In this document: positions 1 to 8,890 of the stretch, piece after piece
Numbering within the stretch: the stretch's first letter is position 1
How the letters are laid out: every line of letters starts with the position of its first letter
Source: Pseudobacteroides sp.
Lineage (GTDB): Bacteria > Bacillota > Clostridia > Acetivibrionales > DSM-2933
Direction: 5' to 3'
Length of the DNA stretch: 64,000 bases
Assembly: GCF_036567765.1 (NCBI RefSeq)
Contig: NZ_DATCTU010000007.1
Span: forward strand, 163,438 to 227,437
The notes under the pieces: model-generated
Seen by the model: the letters and a program-made list of their open reading frames with translations, nothing else
What the model was told of the DNA's origin: nothing
The model's database searches: none
Position numbers and translations under genes: made by a program

Positions 1-1
1 T

Positions 2-91
2 TTAATGGAGGAGGGCTTCTCTAGTGAAGAAATATTTAATTGCATAGCAGGGGCAGAAAACCTTTGTGTACCATTGAAAACAGCGGTTTGA
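2..91 (+). CDS. C-terminal end of an unknown protein (cut by window edge)
   Basis: An open frame enters from the left edge and stops at TGA after 29 residues (ending LCVPLKTAV). It has no recognisable motif, so no function is offered. It points the same way as the L25 gene 50 bases downstream. Confidence 0.4.
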   Translation, partial: LMEEGFSSEEIFNCIAGAENLCVPLKTAV

Positions 92-141
92 AAAGAAAAG
101 CTCAAAATAAAAACTACTGATAAAATTGGAGGGGTTTATTC

Positions 142-717
142 ATGATTACTTTATTAGATGCTATGGAACGGAAGGAAAGTGCAAAAAGAATCAGGAAACT
201 GGGGTATGTTCCTTGCAGCATTTACGGATCGGGAGTCGACCGCAACATGGATATCCAGATTGAGGATAAGGAAATAAACAGGTTCTTGAAAAGCCATTCT
301 ATAGGTGCAAAAGCTAAGGTGAAAATTAATGCCAGCGAGCTGCCATGTGTCATAAAGAGCATACAGTATGAGCCAATAAGCAGCAAGCCTATGCATATCG
401 AGTTTTATGCTTCCTCAGAGGATAAGCTTGTAAAAGTAAAAGTACCTTTTAAGTTTAAAGGAAAGGAGCAGCTATTCAGTAACAAGCTTGTTTTGAATAT
501 TCTCGAGGATGAAATTGAAATTCAAGGGGTATTGAAGGATCTGCCTGAATTTGTTGAGATAAATGTTTCATTAATGAAGGACGGCAGTGTAATTACGATG
601 GAGGATATCGCCCTGCCTGAAGGCATAAGGCTTCTGTCCAGAAAGGATGAGGTAGTGGTACGGGCATCAGAGGCCTCTCAACCTACCCTGCCTGTTCAGA
701 ACGAGTTTGTCGTCTAA
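142..717 (+). CDS. rplY: 50S ribosomal protein L25 / general stress protein Ctc
   Basis: A 191-residue protein of the long bacterial L25/TL5/Ctc type, which binds 5S rRNA in the large subunit and in Bacillus is also a general stress protein. The N-terminal half (about 1-90) has the typical L25 opening, with R-K-E-S-A-K-R-I-R followed by G-x-V-P-x-x-I-Y-G. The second half (about 95-185) is the beta-rich TL5 domain found in long members. A GGAGGGG ribosome site sits 8 bases before the ATG. The gene stands alone; the next genes run leftward and converge on it. The assignment rests on the opening motif and the length. Confidence 0.9.
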   Translation: MITLLDAMERKESAKRIRKLGYVPCSIYGSGVDRNMDIQIEDKEINRFLKSHSIGAKAKVKINASELPCVIKSIQYEPISSKPMHIEFYASSEDKLVKVKVPFKFKGKEQLFSNKLVLNILEDEIEIQGVLKDLPEFVEINVSLMKDGSVITMEDIALPEGIRLLSRKDEVVVRASEASQPTLPVQNEFVV

Positions 718-741
718 TTGCGTTAAGTGTTGATTATACAA

Positions 742-903
742 TCATCTGAGCACTATGATAAAAAACGGAAGCAGGAGCGCTGCAAGCATCAGAATCAGGA
801 TGCCTGCAGCACCTGCCTTGTTTTTACTTTCCCAGGCATACCTGGCATAGCTGAACGTATATATATTAGGGCAAATAACAAGCAGCATAATTAAGATTTT
901 CAT
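742..903 (-). CDS. small two-helix membrane protein at the end of the ger operon (D-subunit-like)
   Basis: A 53-residue ORF whose ATG overlaps the gerC stop codon (TAATG), so it is translationally coupled to gerC. Residues 2-19 and about 33-52 are hydrophobic helices joined by a short charged loop (RYAWESKNK), giving a hairpin membrane protein. Some Bacillus germinant-receptor operons end in a similar small two-helix D subunit that modulates the receptor. Matching position, size and topology suggest the same role here, but this is inference because such proteins have little conserved sequence. It is shorter than most automatic gene callers accept and could be missed. Confidence 0.65.
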   Translation of the reverse strand: MKILIMLLVICPNIYTFSYARYAWESKNKAGAAGILILMLAALLLPFFIIVLR

Positions 904-2171
904 TATTCCTTCCCCTCCGATGTGACGATTTCAGAGCTTTTTAAAAGACCGCCGGTTCTCCTTATTTTAAATTTGACTTTTGTAGAAACCTTTGCTTCCT
1001 TAAAATGCTTGTTCCAGTGATATGCCTCCCATTCCTCTATGGTCCAAAAATGTCTAACTGCTGTCCGCCCGAAAAAGAAGGTATCGCAGTTCAAGGCCTG
1101 GCATTTTGATATGACCTCATCCAGACTCTTCTTGAGATGGTTTCCCACAGCTTTTTCCAAGAGAGGCAGCATGTCAGGCTTTTCATAATTAATCCGACTT
1201 TGTATGGCGAGAATATCTCCCTCTGTATCAAGGGCAAGGGAAATAAGCGGAACAGCTCCTTCAAAGCTGACCTTTATTTGCGGTTTGCGTGAAAGCTGAA
1301 GCTCAATGGGGATGATAAGCTCTGGAGCCTTAGGGTCCTGTATTGTAAATATACCCCTTTGAAAGTCACCCCTTGCAAGCAGCATCATCCGTGTGTCATG
1401 ACCATCCAGCTTGCCAACCATCCTGTCGCCGTCAAAAAGAGCGCTTCCCAAAAACTCAATGGAATTTCCGCCTTTTCTGGGGACTTCTCCGGCAAAATAC
1501 CGTCCTGTTAGATTGAATTTGCTTCCCCATTTTTCTCCATTCTGCTGAAAATTGGCAGGGTCATGCAGCCCGCCCAATGTTACAACCGGCTGGCGATAGG
1601 TGGACTTTACGGCATTGTAGAAATCATTCAGCGTTACATGGGGGAAATAGCTGGTATTCTCCGCTTCAAAGGTTAAATCCTCAATTGCGGCAATGGGACT
1701 TCCACCCAGATAAGGCTCTGTCTTTTCCACAAAATCCTGGGCAGAGCCTTGTGAAACCACCACATCCAGCGTTCGCCTGATTTCACGGAAACGAATTAAA
1801 GGAGCAATATACTCGCCCACCAGGCCGCTTTGTGCGAGGTCCTCAGAAATAACCAGCAGCTTGGCATGCGCAAATTCAAGCTTTTGCGGCACATTTGTGT
1901 TTAACAGGTTTACTCCTCCGTAAAAGGAAGGAGCATCGATAGTGACGGATTTGCTTTCAGCAGGCTGAGCCCCTCCACTGCCGCTGCTATCCTTGCTGCA
2001 GCTATGAGTAGCGATTTTTAAGGTTAAGCGCCATTTGTCCTTTACGCCCCTGTCTATACCGATAAATTGAACATATGCAGTATCGGTTACCTCCCGTGCA
2101 TCATAACAGGAGGTTAAAAGAGCAGCGAAAAGAATAAAAATGAGCAGCAATCCTGTTTTTTTCATTGGCAT
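903..2171 (-). CDS. gerC: spore germination lipoprotein, Ger(x)C family
   Basis: A 422-residue C subunit of a nutrient germinant receptor, anchored to the outer face of the spore inner membrane. The chosen ATG (2171) lies 5 bases after GGGAGG and gives a lipoprotein signal with lipobox L-L-T-S-C and the lipidated cysteine at residue 22. A longer reading (to 2309) would bury that signal. After it comes the usual Ger(x)C start (Y-D-A-R-E-V). The coding sequence begins inside the last codons of gerB (10-base overlap). The receptor acts with GerA and GerB to sense nutrients and start germination. Confidence 0.9.
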   Translation of the reverse strand: MPMKKTGLLLIFILFAALLTSCYDAREVTDTAYVQFIGIDRGVKDKWRLTLKIATHSCSKDSSGSGGAQPAESKSVTIDAPSFYGGVNLLNTNVPQKLEFAHAKLLVISEDLAQSGLVGEYIAPLIRFREIRRTLDVVVSQGSAQDFVEKTEPYLGGSPIAAIEDLTFEAENTSYFPHVTLNDFYNAVKSTYRQPVVTLGGLHDPANFQQNGEKWGSKFNLTGRYFAGEVPRKGGNSIEFLGSALFDGDRMVGKLDGHDTRMMLLARGDFQRGIFTIQDPKAPELIIPIELQLSRKPQIKVSFEGAVPLISLALDTEGDILAIQSRINYEKPDMLPLLEKAVGNHLKKSLDEVISKCQALNCDTFFFGRTAVRHFWTIEEWEAYHWNKHFKEAKVSTKVKFKIRRTGGLLKSSEIVTSEGKE

Positions 2172-3259
2172 ATATTCCTCCCTTTTTTTCGTATGCTTGC
2201 TGCCAGCAAAGTGATGGCAGGAGGGATATAGAAGAAAAGCCATCCGTATTCCCTTAAAAACTGAACCATAATGTCGGTGACCTGTGTTATACTCATGGGA
2301 AGCATGCATAATACAAGCAATATGATGGCAAAGGGAATTATAAGAGGCCTTTTATCATCAAGCCGGAACACATGAGAGTATACAACCAGGGATAAGTAAA
2401 AAAGGACTGCCACCGAGATAATTGTACTTATATTCCAGATGAAAAAGAAAACAGGCTCAATCCTTTGAATGAAATTCCCATATTCAATGAGTGAGGCCAT
2501 AAGGTATATGGGTGCAGTAATTTCCTGGCCGGTATAATAGGGGAACACCAGTGAAAATGCAAGCAGGGCGGAGGATACAATCAGTCCTGATAAAGCAAGA
2601 CCGATATATGCCGCTCGTTTGGCATGCCTTGCACCTTGGAGGGAGTTGACCATTATTCCGATAATGATGATTTCACCATAGGCAGAGCTTCTTCGCAATC
2701 CATGGGTAATTGTATCCCGTAGCCCATGCCCCAGTATGGGGAAAAGGCGGTGCGGCTCATACAGGGGTATGGCGAGGATTAAAACAATAACAAATCCGGC
2801 CAGCAATATATAAGCTATAAGCTTCGAAAAACGTGCGAGGGTTTCCAGACCCAGAAAAGCCAGCACCGAAGCAACGGATATAAACAAAATAAGCAAATAG
2901 CTTGGAGGGCTTGCCGGAAGCACATATACCTTCAACACATCAATAAACTCCCGCAGGTTTGCTATTGCGGTAACAAACAGAATGGCAAACAGCAGTAATG
3001 AAAAAAGCACACCTATTGGTTTGCCAAGGATGGCTTCATATATATCCAACAGGTTTTTTCCCGGAAAGCGCTTCAACAAAGTACAAAGCAGAGCAAGGGC
3101 TATAAAAGCTCCCCCCATAGAAACCAGGGTCATATACCAGCCTGCGGTTCCGGCCACGACAGCTACCAGAGAAGGGCTTGAGAAAAACACCTTTGCAGTA
3201 ATGGTAATGGTTAACAGCCATACAGCTTCATGTACACCGAACTTTCCATCCTTTATCAT
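2162..3259 (-). CDS. gerB: spore germination permease subunit, GerB family
   Basis: A 365-residue, very hydrophobic protein with about ten predicted transmembrane segments, of the amino-acid-permease-like endospore germination family. GerB subunits bind the germinant in the known receptors. It overlaps gerA by four bases (ATGA) and gerC by ten, so the three are one leftward operon. The short basic tail (about residues 355-365) is cytoplasmic. Which nutrient is sensed cannot be read from the sequence. Confidence 0.9.
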   Translation of the reverse strand: MIKDGKFGVHEAVWLLTITITAKVFFSSPSLVAVVAGTAGWYMTLVSMGGAFIALALLCTLLKRFPGKNLLDIYEAILGKPIGVLFSLLLFAILFVTAIANLREFIDVLKVYVLPASPPSYLLILFISVASVLAFLGLETLARFSKLIAYILLAGFVIVLILAIPLYEPHRLFPILGHGLRDTITHGLRRSSAYGEIIIIGIMVNSLQGARHAKRAAYIGLALSGLIVSSALLAFSLVFPYYTGQEITAPIYLMASLIEYGNFIQRIEPVFFFIWNISTIISVAVLFYLSLVVYSHVFRLDDKRPLIIPFAIILLVLCMLPMSITQVTDIMVQFLREYGWLFFYIPPAITLLAASIRKKGRNICQ

Positions 3260-5034
3260 TGGTCATCTCCCCCTTTCTCCTTGGTCCACTCCATTGCGTT
3301 ATTCCCTGCTCTTTTCCTGTTAGGGGTGTTAAAGCCATCGGAACGCATTTTTTGTCTGAATATGGGGTGGCGGATGATGACGTCCGGATTTATTTTAACC
3401 CTTGGGGCGACAGGAGTTAAAAAAGGGACTCCAAAGGATTTCATATGGCAAGCAATCGCAGCAACTAGGATAAAGGCAAGGGAAATACCGTAAAATCCTG
3501 CAATTCCTCCGGCGAAAATAAAGAAGAAACGCAGAATCCTTATGGATATAGCCATGGAGAAATTGGGCATGGTGAAGCTGCCAAGTCCCGTAAGCGCCAC
3601 TATAACAATGAGGAGAGGGCTTGCCAATCCCGCAGCCACCGCTACCTGCCCTAATATGAGAGCGCCCAGAATACCAAGCGTTTGACCGATAACACCGGGT
3701 ATGCGTACACCGCCTTCACGAATCAACTCAAAGGAAATTTCCATTAATATAAGCTCAATAATTGTAGGAAATGGGACATTTTCACGCATTCGGGCTATGG
3801 ATTCCAGCAGGGGTGTAGGAATCATTTCATGGTGATACAATGCCAACGCCACGTACATGCCCGGTATCATCAGCGCTGAAAGAACACCAACAAGCCGGAT
3901 CATGCGCAGAAATGTGCCGTATTCCCAGCGCAGCATGGAATCCTCCGAGGAATGGAATAACCTGAAAAAGGACATGGGTACGGCTATGGCAAAGGGGTCG
4001 CTCTCGGTAATGATTACAACCTGTCCTTCGGCAAGGAAGGAGGATGCTCTGTCCGGCCTTTCTGTTGTCACAACCTGGGGAAAAAGCATGAAGGGATTAT
4101 CCTCAATAAGCTGCTCAAGCATCCCGTTGCCTTCAATAAAATCTATATTGATGCCTTTTATTCTACGCCGGACCTCCCTGACAATTTTGGGGTTCGTTAC
4201 ACCCTCAATGTAAAGGATTGCACAGTTGATTTTGTTCAGCTTGCCGACAGGAATAACCTCTGTGATAAGCTTTTCATTCTTGATTATCCTTCGCAGCAGT
4301 GTCAAATTTGTGCGCAGATTTTCCGTGAAGCCCTCCTGGGAGCCCCTGACCACCTGCTCGGTAATAGGCCTGTCGATGCCGCGTTTTTCAAAGCCGCGGG
4401 TTTCAATCATCAAGGCCTCGGGACATCCGTCAACAAAAAGTATGGATAGTCCATTGAGGGCTTGTATCTTTGTAATATTAAAATCTGCAGTTTTTGTTAA
4501 TTGAGTAATGGACAGGACATCTTCCATGATATAATCCAATGGGCAATCTCCGCTGAAGCCAGCCAAGCATTCGGGGTTCATTAGCTGGGGCAGCACAAAT
4601 TGATTGATAGAGGTTTTATCTACCATTCCATCGATGAAAACAATAAATGCTTTCAGCTTTCTGGCGATGCGGAACTCACGAATCACTATATCCTGGTTTT
4701 TTGGCATGCTAAAGCTCTGACGGATGTATTCCTTGTTCACATTTAGGTCAGTGGAAATGATATTTTGTCTCATGTTTGAAGTTGGTATCTTTCCACCTTG
4801 ATTGTTTTTTTGTTTGTTCCATTGCTCAACTTTTATAGGTTGCTTAACCGTGGCCCCCTTTTTTGATTTTTCCTGATTAGATGGATTCCCGGTATTCACA
4901 CCGTATTTTTCAGAAGGTACTTCTTCGGTATCGGACTTCTCGAATTCATCCTCAAGAAGTTCAAATCCACCTTCTGTGTCAACAGGTCTCCTATATGTAA
5001 ACAGCTTTCTGATATTGGTTAACAGATTTCTCAA
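3256..5034 (-). CDS. gerA: spore germination protein GerA (A subunit)
   Basis: A 592-residue A subunit of a GerA-type germinant receptor. Residues 1-100 are polar and low in complexity (rich in K, N, Q, E). Residues about 110-365 form the soluble domain. About 380-540 carry the membrane segments, with the conserved proline-rich stretch P-F-P-T-I-I-E near residue 424. The tail after 545 is basic and cytoplasmic. It is first in the operon, with GGAGGGG just before the ATG. A sigma-G-like promoter is expected in the AT-rich 230 bases upstream, but I could not fix one with confidence. Confidence 0.92.
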   Translation of the reverse strand: MRNLLTNIRKLFTYRRPVDTEGGFELLEDEFEKSDTEEVPSEKYGVNTGNPSNQEKSKKGATVKQPIKVEQWNKQKNNQGGKIPTSNMRQNIISTDLNVNKEYIRQSFSMPKNQDIVIREFRIARKLKAFIVFIDGMVDKTSINQFVLPQLMNPECLAGFSGDCPLDYIMEDVLSITQLTKTADFNITKIQALNGLSILFVDGCPEALMIETRGFEKRGIDRPITEQVVRGSQEGFTENLRTNLTLLRRIIKNEKLITEVIPVGKLNKINCAILYIEGVTNPKIVREVRRRIKGINIDFIEGNGMLEQLIEDNPFMLFPQVVTTERPDRASSFLAEGQVVIITESDPFAIAVPMSFFRLFHSSEDSMLRWEYGTFLRMIRLVGVLSALMIPGMYVALALYHHEMIPTPLLESIARMRENVPFPTIIELILMEISFELIREGGVRIPGVIGQTLGILGALILGQVAVAAGLASPLLIVIVALTGLGSFTMPNFSMAISIRILRFFFIFAGGIAGFYGISLAFILVAAIACHMKSFGVPFLTPVAPRVKINPDVIIRHPIFRQKMRSDGFNTPNRKRAGNNAMEWTKEKGGDDQ

Positions 5035-5288
5035 TGTAATCCCCTCCGTTCCTTGTAAAATTATTGACTGATTTTATGTCATGTATACCGAGAAAAATAC
5101 TTGCTGATTGAGAATTACACTTTTATAAAATTATTTCTTGAAATTGAAATTTTCTTATTTTAAAATTATTATGAATGCCTATGGTGGCAGACTAGGACCG
5201 CTGCATTAACAAGCCTATCTGTCAGTATGGCATTCACAGCTTTTGACAATTTTAATGTACAGTTTTGTTTGAAGGTGTTGAACAGAGG

Positions 5289-5678
5289 ATGAAATGTGAG
5301 GAGTATAATGATTTAATACATAAATTGTGCACAATTTCACAAAAATACGGATATAGCCCTGAAGGTGCTTTGAATGCAGTATTAGTCATGCAAAAGGAAA
5401 ATGAAGGCATGCATGATAATAAAATGTTTTTTACCATAATTTGCAGCTGTGCCATTGCCCATGGGGTGCTTCAGAAGAAGTTTGATTTTTTGTACGAAAT
5501 ATACGGTCTTTTGCTGGAGTGCGGACTACTTCATGAAATTGAGTCGGCTAATAATTTCAAGGTGTTTTACTCAGAAAACGGAGAGGGAAAAAAGCAAAAA
5601 ACGTTCATGGCACTGAAGAGATACATAGAGTTTTTACAGGAGCTTCACAACATTGGAGTGGAATATTCCATTTGCTAA
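5289..5678 (+). CDS. unknown 129-residue protein
   Basis: I do not recognise this protein. It is mostly helical, with a cysteine-rich centre (CSCAIAHG near residue 55) and C-terminal CEEY/EYSIC-type ends, and has no signal or membrane segment. The ATG at 5289 has GAAGGTG 11 bases upstream. An in-frame TTG at 5265 has no ribosome site, so the shorter form is preferred. It is transcribed away from gerA and stands 42 bases before the Hsp20 gene, with which it may be co-transcribed. Confidence 0.55.
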   Translation: MKCEEYNDLIHKLCTISQKYGYSPEGALNAVLVMQKENEGMHDNKMFFTIICSCAIAHGVLQKKFDFLYEIYGLLLECGLLHEIESANNFKVFYSENGEGKKQKTFMALKRYIEFLQELHNIGVEYSIC

Positions 5679-5746
5679 AGCTGTAAAGAATAAAATTCTC
5701 TCAAAGGGAAAAAATAGGCATGAATAATATATTTGGGAGTGATGAT

Positions 5747-6175
5747 ATGAGTCTTGTGCCATGGAATCCATTCAGGGAAATGGATAATTTCAGCAAGGAT
5801 ATAAGCAGCTTGATTGATTTTTCACCCTTCAGATTTTTTGGTGGGATGAACTCGCCGAGAGTTGATGTATTCCAGACGGATACTGATGTAGTGGTTAAGG
5901 CGGAAATCCCCGGAATAACCAAGGAGGATTTGAATGTATATGTTGACGAAAACTCCATAAGGTTGTCGGGACAATCTAAACGAGACAATGAATACAAGGA
6001 TGAAAACATTTATAGAACGGAAAGGTACTACGGGAGCTTCTCCAGGACGATACCTTTACCTGTGGAAATAAAATCGGAGCAGGCAAAAGCGGAATATAAA
6101 GACGGTATTTTGTCCATAACTGTTCCAAAGGTAGAGCAGGCTAAGGCAAAAGGTAAAAAGATAGATATCCAGTAA
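5747..6175 (+). CDS. Hsp20 / alpha-crystallin family small heat shock protein
   Basis: A 142-residue ATP-independent holdase that binds unfolding proteins. The sequence opens with the classic M-S-L-V-P-W-N-P-F-R-E. The alpha-crystallin domain covers about residues 40-133 (V-D-V-F-Q-T-D to L-S-I-T-V-P-K), including the typical end motif A-E-Y-K-D-G-I-L. The ATG at 5747 has GGGAGTGAT seven bases before it. An upstream in-frame ATG at 5720 has a weaker site and would add nine residues not usual for the family. A hairpin follows the stop codon. Confidence 0.9.
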   Translation: MSLVPWNPFREMDNFSKDISSLIDFSPFRFFGGMNSPRVDVFQTDTDVVVKAEIPGITKEDLNVYVDENSIRLSGQSKRDNEYKDENIYRTERYYGSFSRTIPLPVEIKSEQAKAEYKDGILSITVPKVEQAKAKGKKIDIQ

Positions 6176-6184
6176 GGTTCTCAA

Positions 6185-6228
6185 GATAGCAAGTCCTACA
6201 TTATAGAAAACATGCAAGACTTGCTATT
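6185..6228. terminator. hairpin between convergent hsp20 and HD-GYP genes
   Basis: A perfect 10-bp stem, ATAGCAAGTC at 6186-6195 with GACTTGCTAT at 6218-6227, has a 22-base loop and lies between two convergent genes. There is no strong T run, so it may be a weak two-way terminator. Confidence 0.5.
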
Positions 6229-6233
6229 CCTGT

Positions 6234-7394
6234 TTAACGGATTTCCAAATCAATCTGTTCATGGTATTTCTTATATACCTGCACTATTTGTTCTATATTG
6301 TGATTTAAGGCTTCAACAACATCAGGGTCAAAACTTTTTCCACTTTCTTTGTCAATAATCTGCAGGGTAGTTTCTATATCATAGGCATTCTTGTACACCC
6401 TCTTGGAAGTCACAGCATCAAAAACATCAGCTATTGCAACAATTCGGGCAGGAAGAGGAATGCTGTCGCCAGACAAACCGTAAGGGTAGCCTTTGCCATT
6501 GTACTTTTCATGATGTCCTTCAGCGATTTGAATGGCAAAATCAAAAAAATGCTTTCCTTTCCTTAATAGATTACTACTGGATTTTCTTAATATTTCAGCA
6601 CCGATCACCGTATGCTTTTTCATAACCTCGAATTCTTCGGGAGTATACTTTGCCGGCTTCAGGAGAATCCCGTCTGCAATGCCTGCTTTGCCAATATCAT
6701 GAAGGGGACTGAACTTGAAAATATTCTCAATAAAGTGCTTATCAATAATGTTTGCATATTTTTCTTTTGAAGCCAATGCTTGAGCAATAATTTTTGAATA
6801 GCTTTGCATGCGTTCAAGATGAAAGCCGGTATCGCTGTCTTTAGCCTCTACAAGCTTGGCTAAGCCTGTTACAGAGGACAATATCAAGTCATCTACAAGA
6901 AGGTTTCGTTCAAGAATTATTGCCATGTTACTGCTGATGATTTTTGCCATCGCCGCATGACTTTCGTTGTACCGGTTCTTCCTCCTGCAAGAGAACAATA
7001 ATACCCCGATACATATGCTGTTGACGACTAAAGGACATGCCAGGCTTGACATTATCCCCTCACTCACCATCAGTTTGGTTGGAGCCGATTTTGGATGAAG
7101 TTTCAAATACTCTTTATAATCGTTTATAATCCTATGCTTTTTCATTTTTACAATTGTATTGAGAGAAGTTTTGCATAATTTTTCAGAGTATCCTTCGTCC
7201 AAAACGGGAGAATGGTTTGTACGAACCTCATAGGCATATATGGAACCATCGCTTTCTAAAAGGGTTATTCCAATCCTGTCAAAGGGTATATACTTTCTGA
7301 ATGTGTCAAAGACATATGTCAACGCTTCGCTAATTGAAATACCTGTGTTTAGCTGCTCGTAAAGGCTAATAATTTGATTTAAAAATTGACTCAT
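6234..7394 (-). CDS. GAF domain / HD-GYP domain protein (probable c-di-GMP phosphodiesterase)
   Basis: A 386-residue cytoplasmic signalling protein. Residues about 15-165 form a GAF-type sensor domain. Residues about 175-370 are an HD-GYP domain with the metal-binding H-D-I-G-K near residue 230 and G-K-G-Y-P-Y-G-L near 300. HD-GYP proteins hydrolyse cyclic di-GMP. The start at 7394 has AAAGGAG eight bases before the ATG; a longer reading to 7436 has no site. It stands alone and has no membrane helix, so the signal is probably internal. Confidence 0.9.
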   Translation of the reverse strand: MSQFLNQIISLYEQLNTGISISEALTYVFDTFRKYIPFDRIGITLLESDGSIYAYEVRTNHSPVLDEGYSEKLCKTSLNTIVKMKKHRIINDYKEYLKLHPKSAPTKLMVSEGIMSSLACPLVVNSICIGVLLFSCRRKNRYNESHAAMAKIISSNMAIILERNLLVDDLILSSVTGLAKLVEAKDSDTGFHLERMQSYSKIIAQALASKEKYANIIDKHFIENIFKFSPLHDIGKAGIADGILLKPAKYTPEEFEVMKKHTVIGAEILRKSSSNLLRKGKHFFDFAIQIAEGHHEKYNGKGYPYGLSGDSIPLPARIVAIADVFDAVTSKRVYKNAYDIETTLQIIDKESGKSFDPDVVEALNHNIEQIVQVYKKYHEQIDLEIR

Positions 7395-7545
7395 GACAAC
7401 TGCTCCTTTGTAAAAAACAAAAAACGATTCCTTCAAAGTATAATTATATCAAAAACATGCACTTGGTAAAATAATACTATTTTACTAATTACATAGGAAA
7501 ATAGGATGACAGCCCTATTGGGAAAGTATAATAAGAATAAAATTG

Positions 7546-7989
7546 CTAGGTTGGATTTTCATCCTCTTCGTCCTCAATCGCTCTAATAATTCTTATCAGT
7601 CTTTTAATAGATTCTGGAGAAAGATCTTTAACCTGTTTGAACATTATTTTCAAATCGCTTCTTTGGGAAAGCTTTTCAAAAAACTCAAGAAGAGACGGAT
7701 CGTTTTGGATAGCCTCCAGTATTTTTAAACGGGAAAATTCAGCTTGAATAGCTTCTGTTTCACAATCTGGCTCGTAGAACCATGACAGGGGTTTGTTGAA
7801 TTTTTCAGATATCTTTTGAAGCACCTTGTCAGATGCTTTACGAAGACCCTTCTCAACTCTGTAAAGACTTTGAGGGGTGACTATTCTGTCAATAGCCTCG
7901 ACAAACTCTTCGCGCGATAGATTTCCTCTTATACCACGTATCTTGGCTCCTATTCTTTTGGCTAGAACCTGGTCTTCACATTTACTCAT
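7546..7989 (-). CDS. XRE-family transcriptional regulator (paralogue of the prophage regulator at 10.4 kb)
   Basis: A 147-residue protein with an N-terminal helix-turn-helix (about residues 12-65, containing L-S-R-E-E-F and S-L-Y-R-V-E-K-G) and a C-terminal helical region probably used for dimer formation. It closely resembles the regulator at 10431-10889. Both share K-A-S-D-K-V-L, P-L-S-W-F-Y and a nearly identical C-terminal block (M-F-K-Q-V-K-D-L-S-P-E-S-I). It is likely an autoregulated repressor. It may be host, or a remnant of an earlier related phage. Confidence 0.85.
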   Translation of the reverse strand: MSKCEDQVLAKRIGAKIRGIRGNLSREEFVEAIDRIVTPQSLYRVEKGLRKASDKVLQKISEKFNKPLSWFYEPDCETEAIQAEFSRLKILEAIQNDPSLLEFFEKLSQRSDLKIMFKQVKDLSPESIKRLIRIIRAIEDEEDENPT

Positions 7990-8021
7990 TTTGCAACCTC
8001 AATCATTTTGATTTCAGCTTT

Positions 8022-8051
8022 ATTATATACCCTTTTGGAATAAGTATACAA
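8022..8051 (-). promoter_or_regulatory. promoter of the 7546-7989 regulator
   Basis: Reading leftward, TTGTAT (8051-8046), an 18-base spacer and TATAAT (8027-8022) form a good sigma-A promoter 33 bases before the gene. The spacer arrangement matches that of the paralogue promoter near 10.95 kb. Confidence 0.6.
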
Positions 8052-8128
8052 ACTAATTAAAGCAGAAAACAAAGATTTTATACCATAAAAGCTTAAAATA
8101 ATGAAGCATATCTTTAAAAATCGTCAAG

Positions 8129-8143
8129 TTGCTTAATGAGCAA
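8129..8143. promoter_or_regulatory. palindromic operator, copy 1
   Basis: TTGCTTAATGAGCAA has perfect five-base arms (TTGCT/AGCAA). The identical 15-mer occurs at 8921-8935. This copy lies between the stop of the 8183-8434 regulator and the start of the 7546-7989 regulator. Confidence 0.55.
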
Positions 8144-8182
8144 ATATTAAAATGCAATCACAAAGCCTTAACGGCTAAAAGC

Positions 8183-8434
8183 TTAGGGATTACCATAAAG
8201 CAGCCATTCAACGGAAACATTGAGTGCGTTGGCAAGAGCGACTACTTCATAATCTGCTACAAACCTATCACCTGACTCGATTTTTGTTATGGACACCCTA
8301 TCTATATGATAACCCAGTACGTCAAGCCTGGCGGACAAATCCTGCTGGGATATTTGAGGATTGGACTTCAAACGGGCTTCTCGCACTCGTTTGCCTATTA
8401 TGTTTTTAGAGCCATTATGCCAATAAATTTTCAT
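8183..8434 (-). CDS. small XRE-family helix-turn-helix regulator
   Basis: An 83-residue protein that is essentially one DNA-binding domain (about residues 12-80; I-S-Q-Q-D-L-S-A-R-L, then I-T-K-I-E-S-G), ending in the W-L-L motif common in XRE repressors. A GGTAGGAAA ribosome site precedes the ATG. Its sequence is related to the regulator at 8603-8857, so the two are probably duplicates. Its promoter overlaps two copies of TTGTTCTAAAG, which fits negative autoregulation. Confidence 0.85.
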   Translation of the reverse strand: MKIYWHNGSKNIIGKRVREARLKSNPQISQQDLSARLDVLGYHIDRVSITKIESGDRFVADYEVVALANALNVSVEWLLYGNP

Positions 8435-8449
8435 TTTCCTACCGCCTTG

Positions 8450-8514
8450 TTGTTCTAAAGTAGAACTTTTATATATTGATTATACAGGGATAATTAATTA
8501 TAATTGTTCTAAAG
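8450..8514 (-). promoter_or_regulatory. promoter with flanking operators of the 8183-8434 regulator
   Basis: A leftward -10 box TATAAT lies at 8484-8479. Two direct copies of TTGTTCTAAAG (8450-8460 and 8504-8514) flank it. The first is part of the palindrome GTTCTA-AAG-TAGAAC (8452-8466). Position relative to the -10 suggests repression by the gene product. Confidence 0.55.
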
Positions 8515-8602
8515 AGTTACATTAACTATATAGGTTGGCAAACAGAATAGAAGATTTTTGGAGTGGAAAGGAGCTGTGAGAATAAAATTTATGAAAAAAG
8601 AA

Positions 8603-8857
8603 CTACTTTTCGATATTGAGAAGCCACGGTATGCTAACACCCAATGCATCGGAGAGGGCAACCAGCTCAATATCGGTAACAGGGCGTGTTTGAGCCTCTA
8701 TTTTGGAGATTGTTGTTTTTTCAAGCTCCACGCCTCTCACTGCAAGCCTGGCTAGCAGGTCGGACTGGGTGATCTTGGGCTTTGCATTCTCCCTGGCTTG
8801 CTTGACCCTTGGGCCTATTAAATTGCGGATTGCTTTATTTACCGGGTCTGTAATCAA
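8603..8857 (-). CDS. small XRE-family helix-turn-helix regulator, TTG start
   Basis: An 84-residue single-domain XRE regulator (helix-turn-helix about residues 25-75; I-T-Q-S-D-L-L-A-R-L and I-S-K-I-E-A), ending W-L-L-N-I-E-K. It starts at TTG (8857), about ten bases after GGAG; no ATG lies further upstream in frame. It is related to the neighbour at 8183-8434. Two palindromic sites lie upstream at 8891-8935 and overlap its -10 box, so it is probably autoregulated. Confidence 0.8.
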   Translation of the reverse strand: MITDPVNKAIRNLIGPRVKQARENAKPKITQSDLLARLAVRGVELEKTTISKIEAQTRPVTDIELVALSDALGVSIPWLLNIEK

Positions 8858-8890
8858 AATTTAACCGCTCCTGCTTTCAAAATAATTAAC

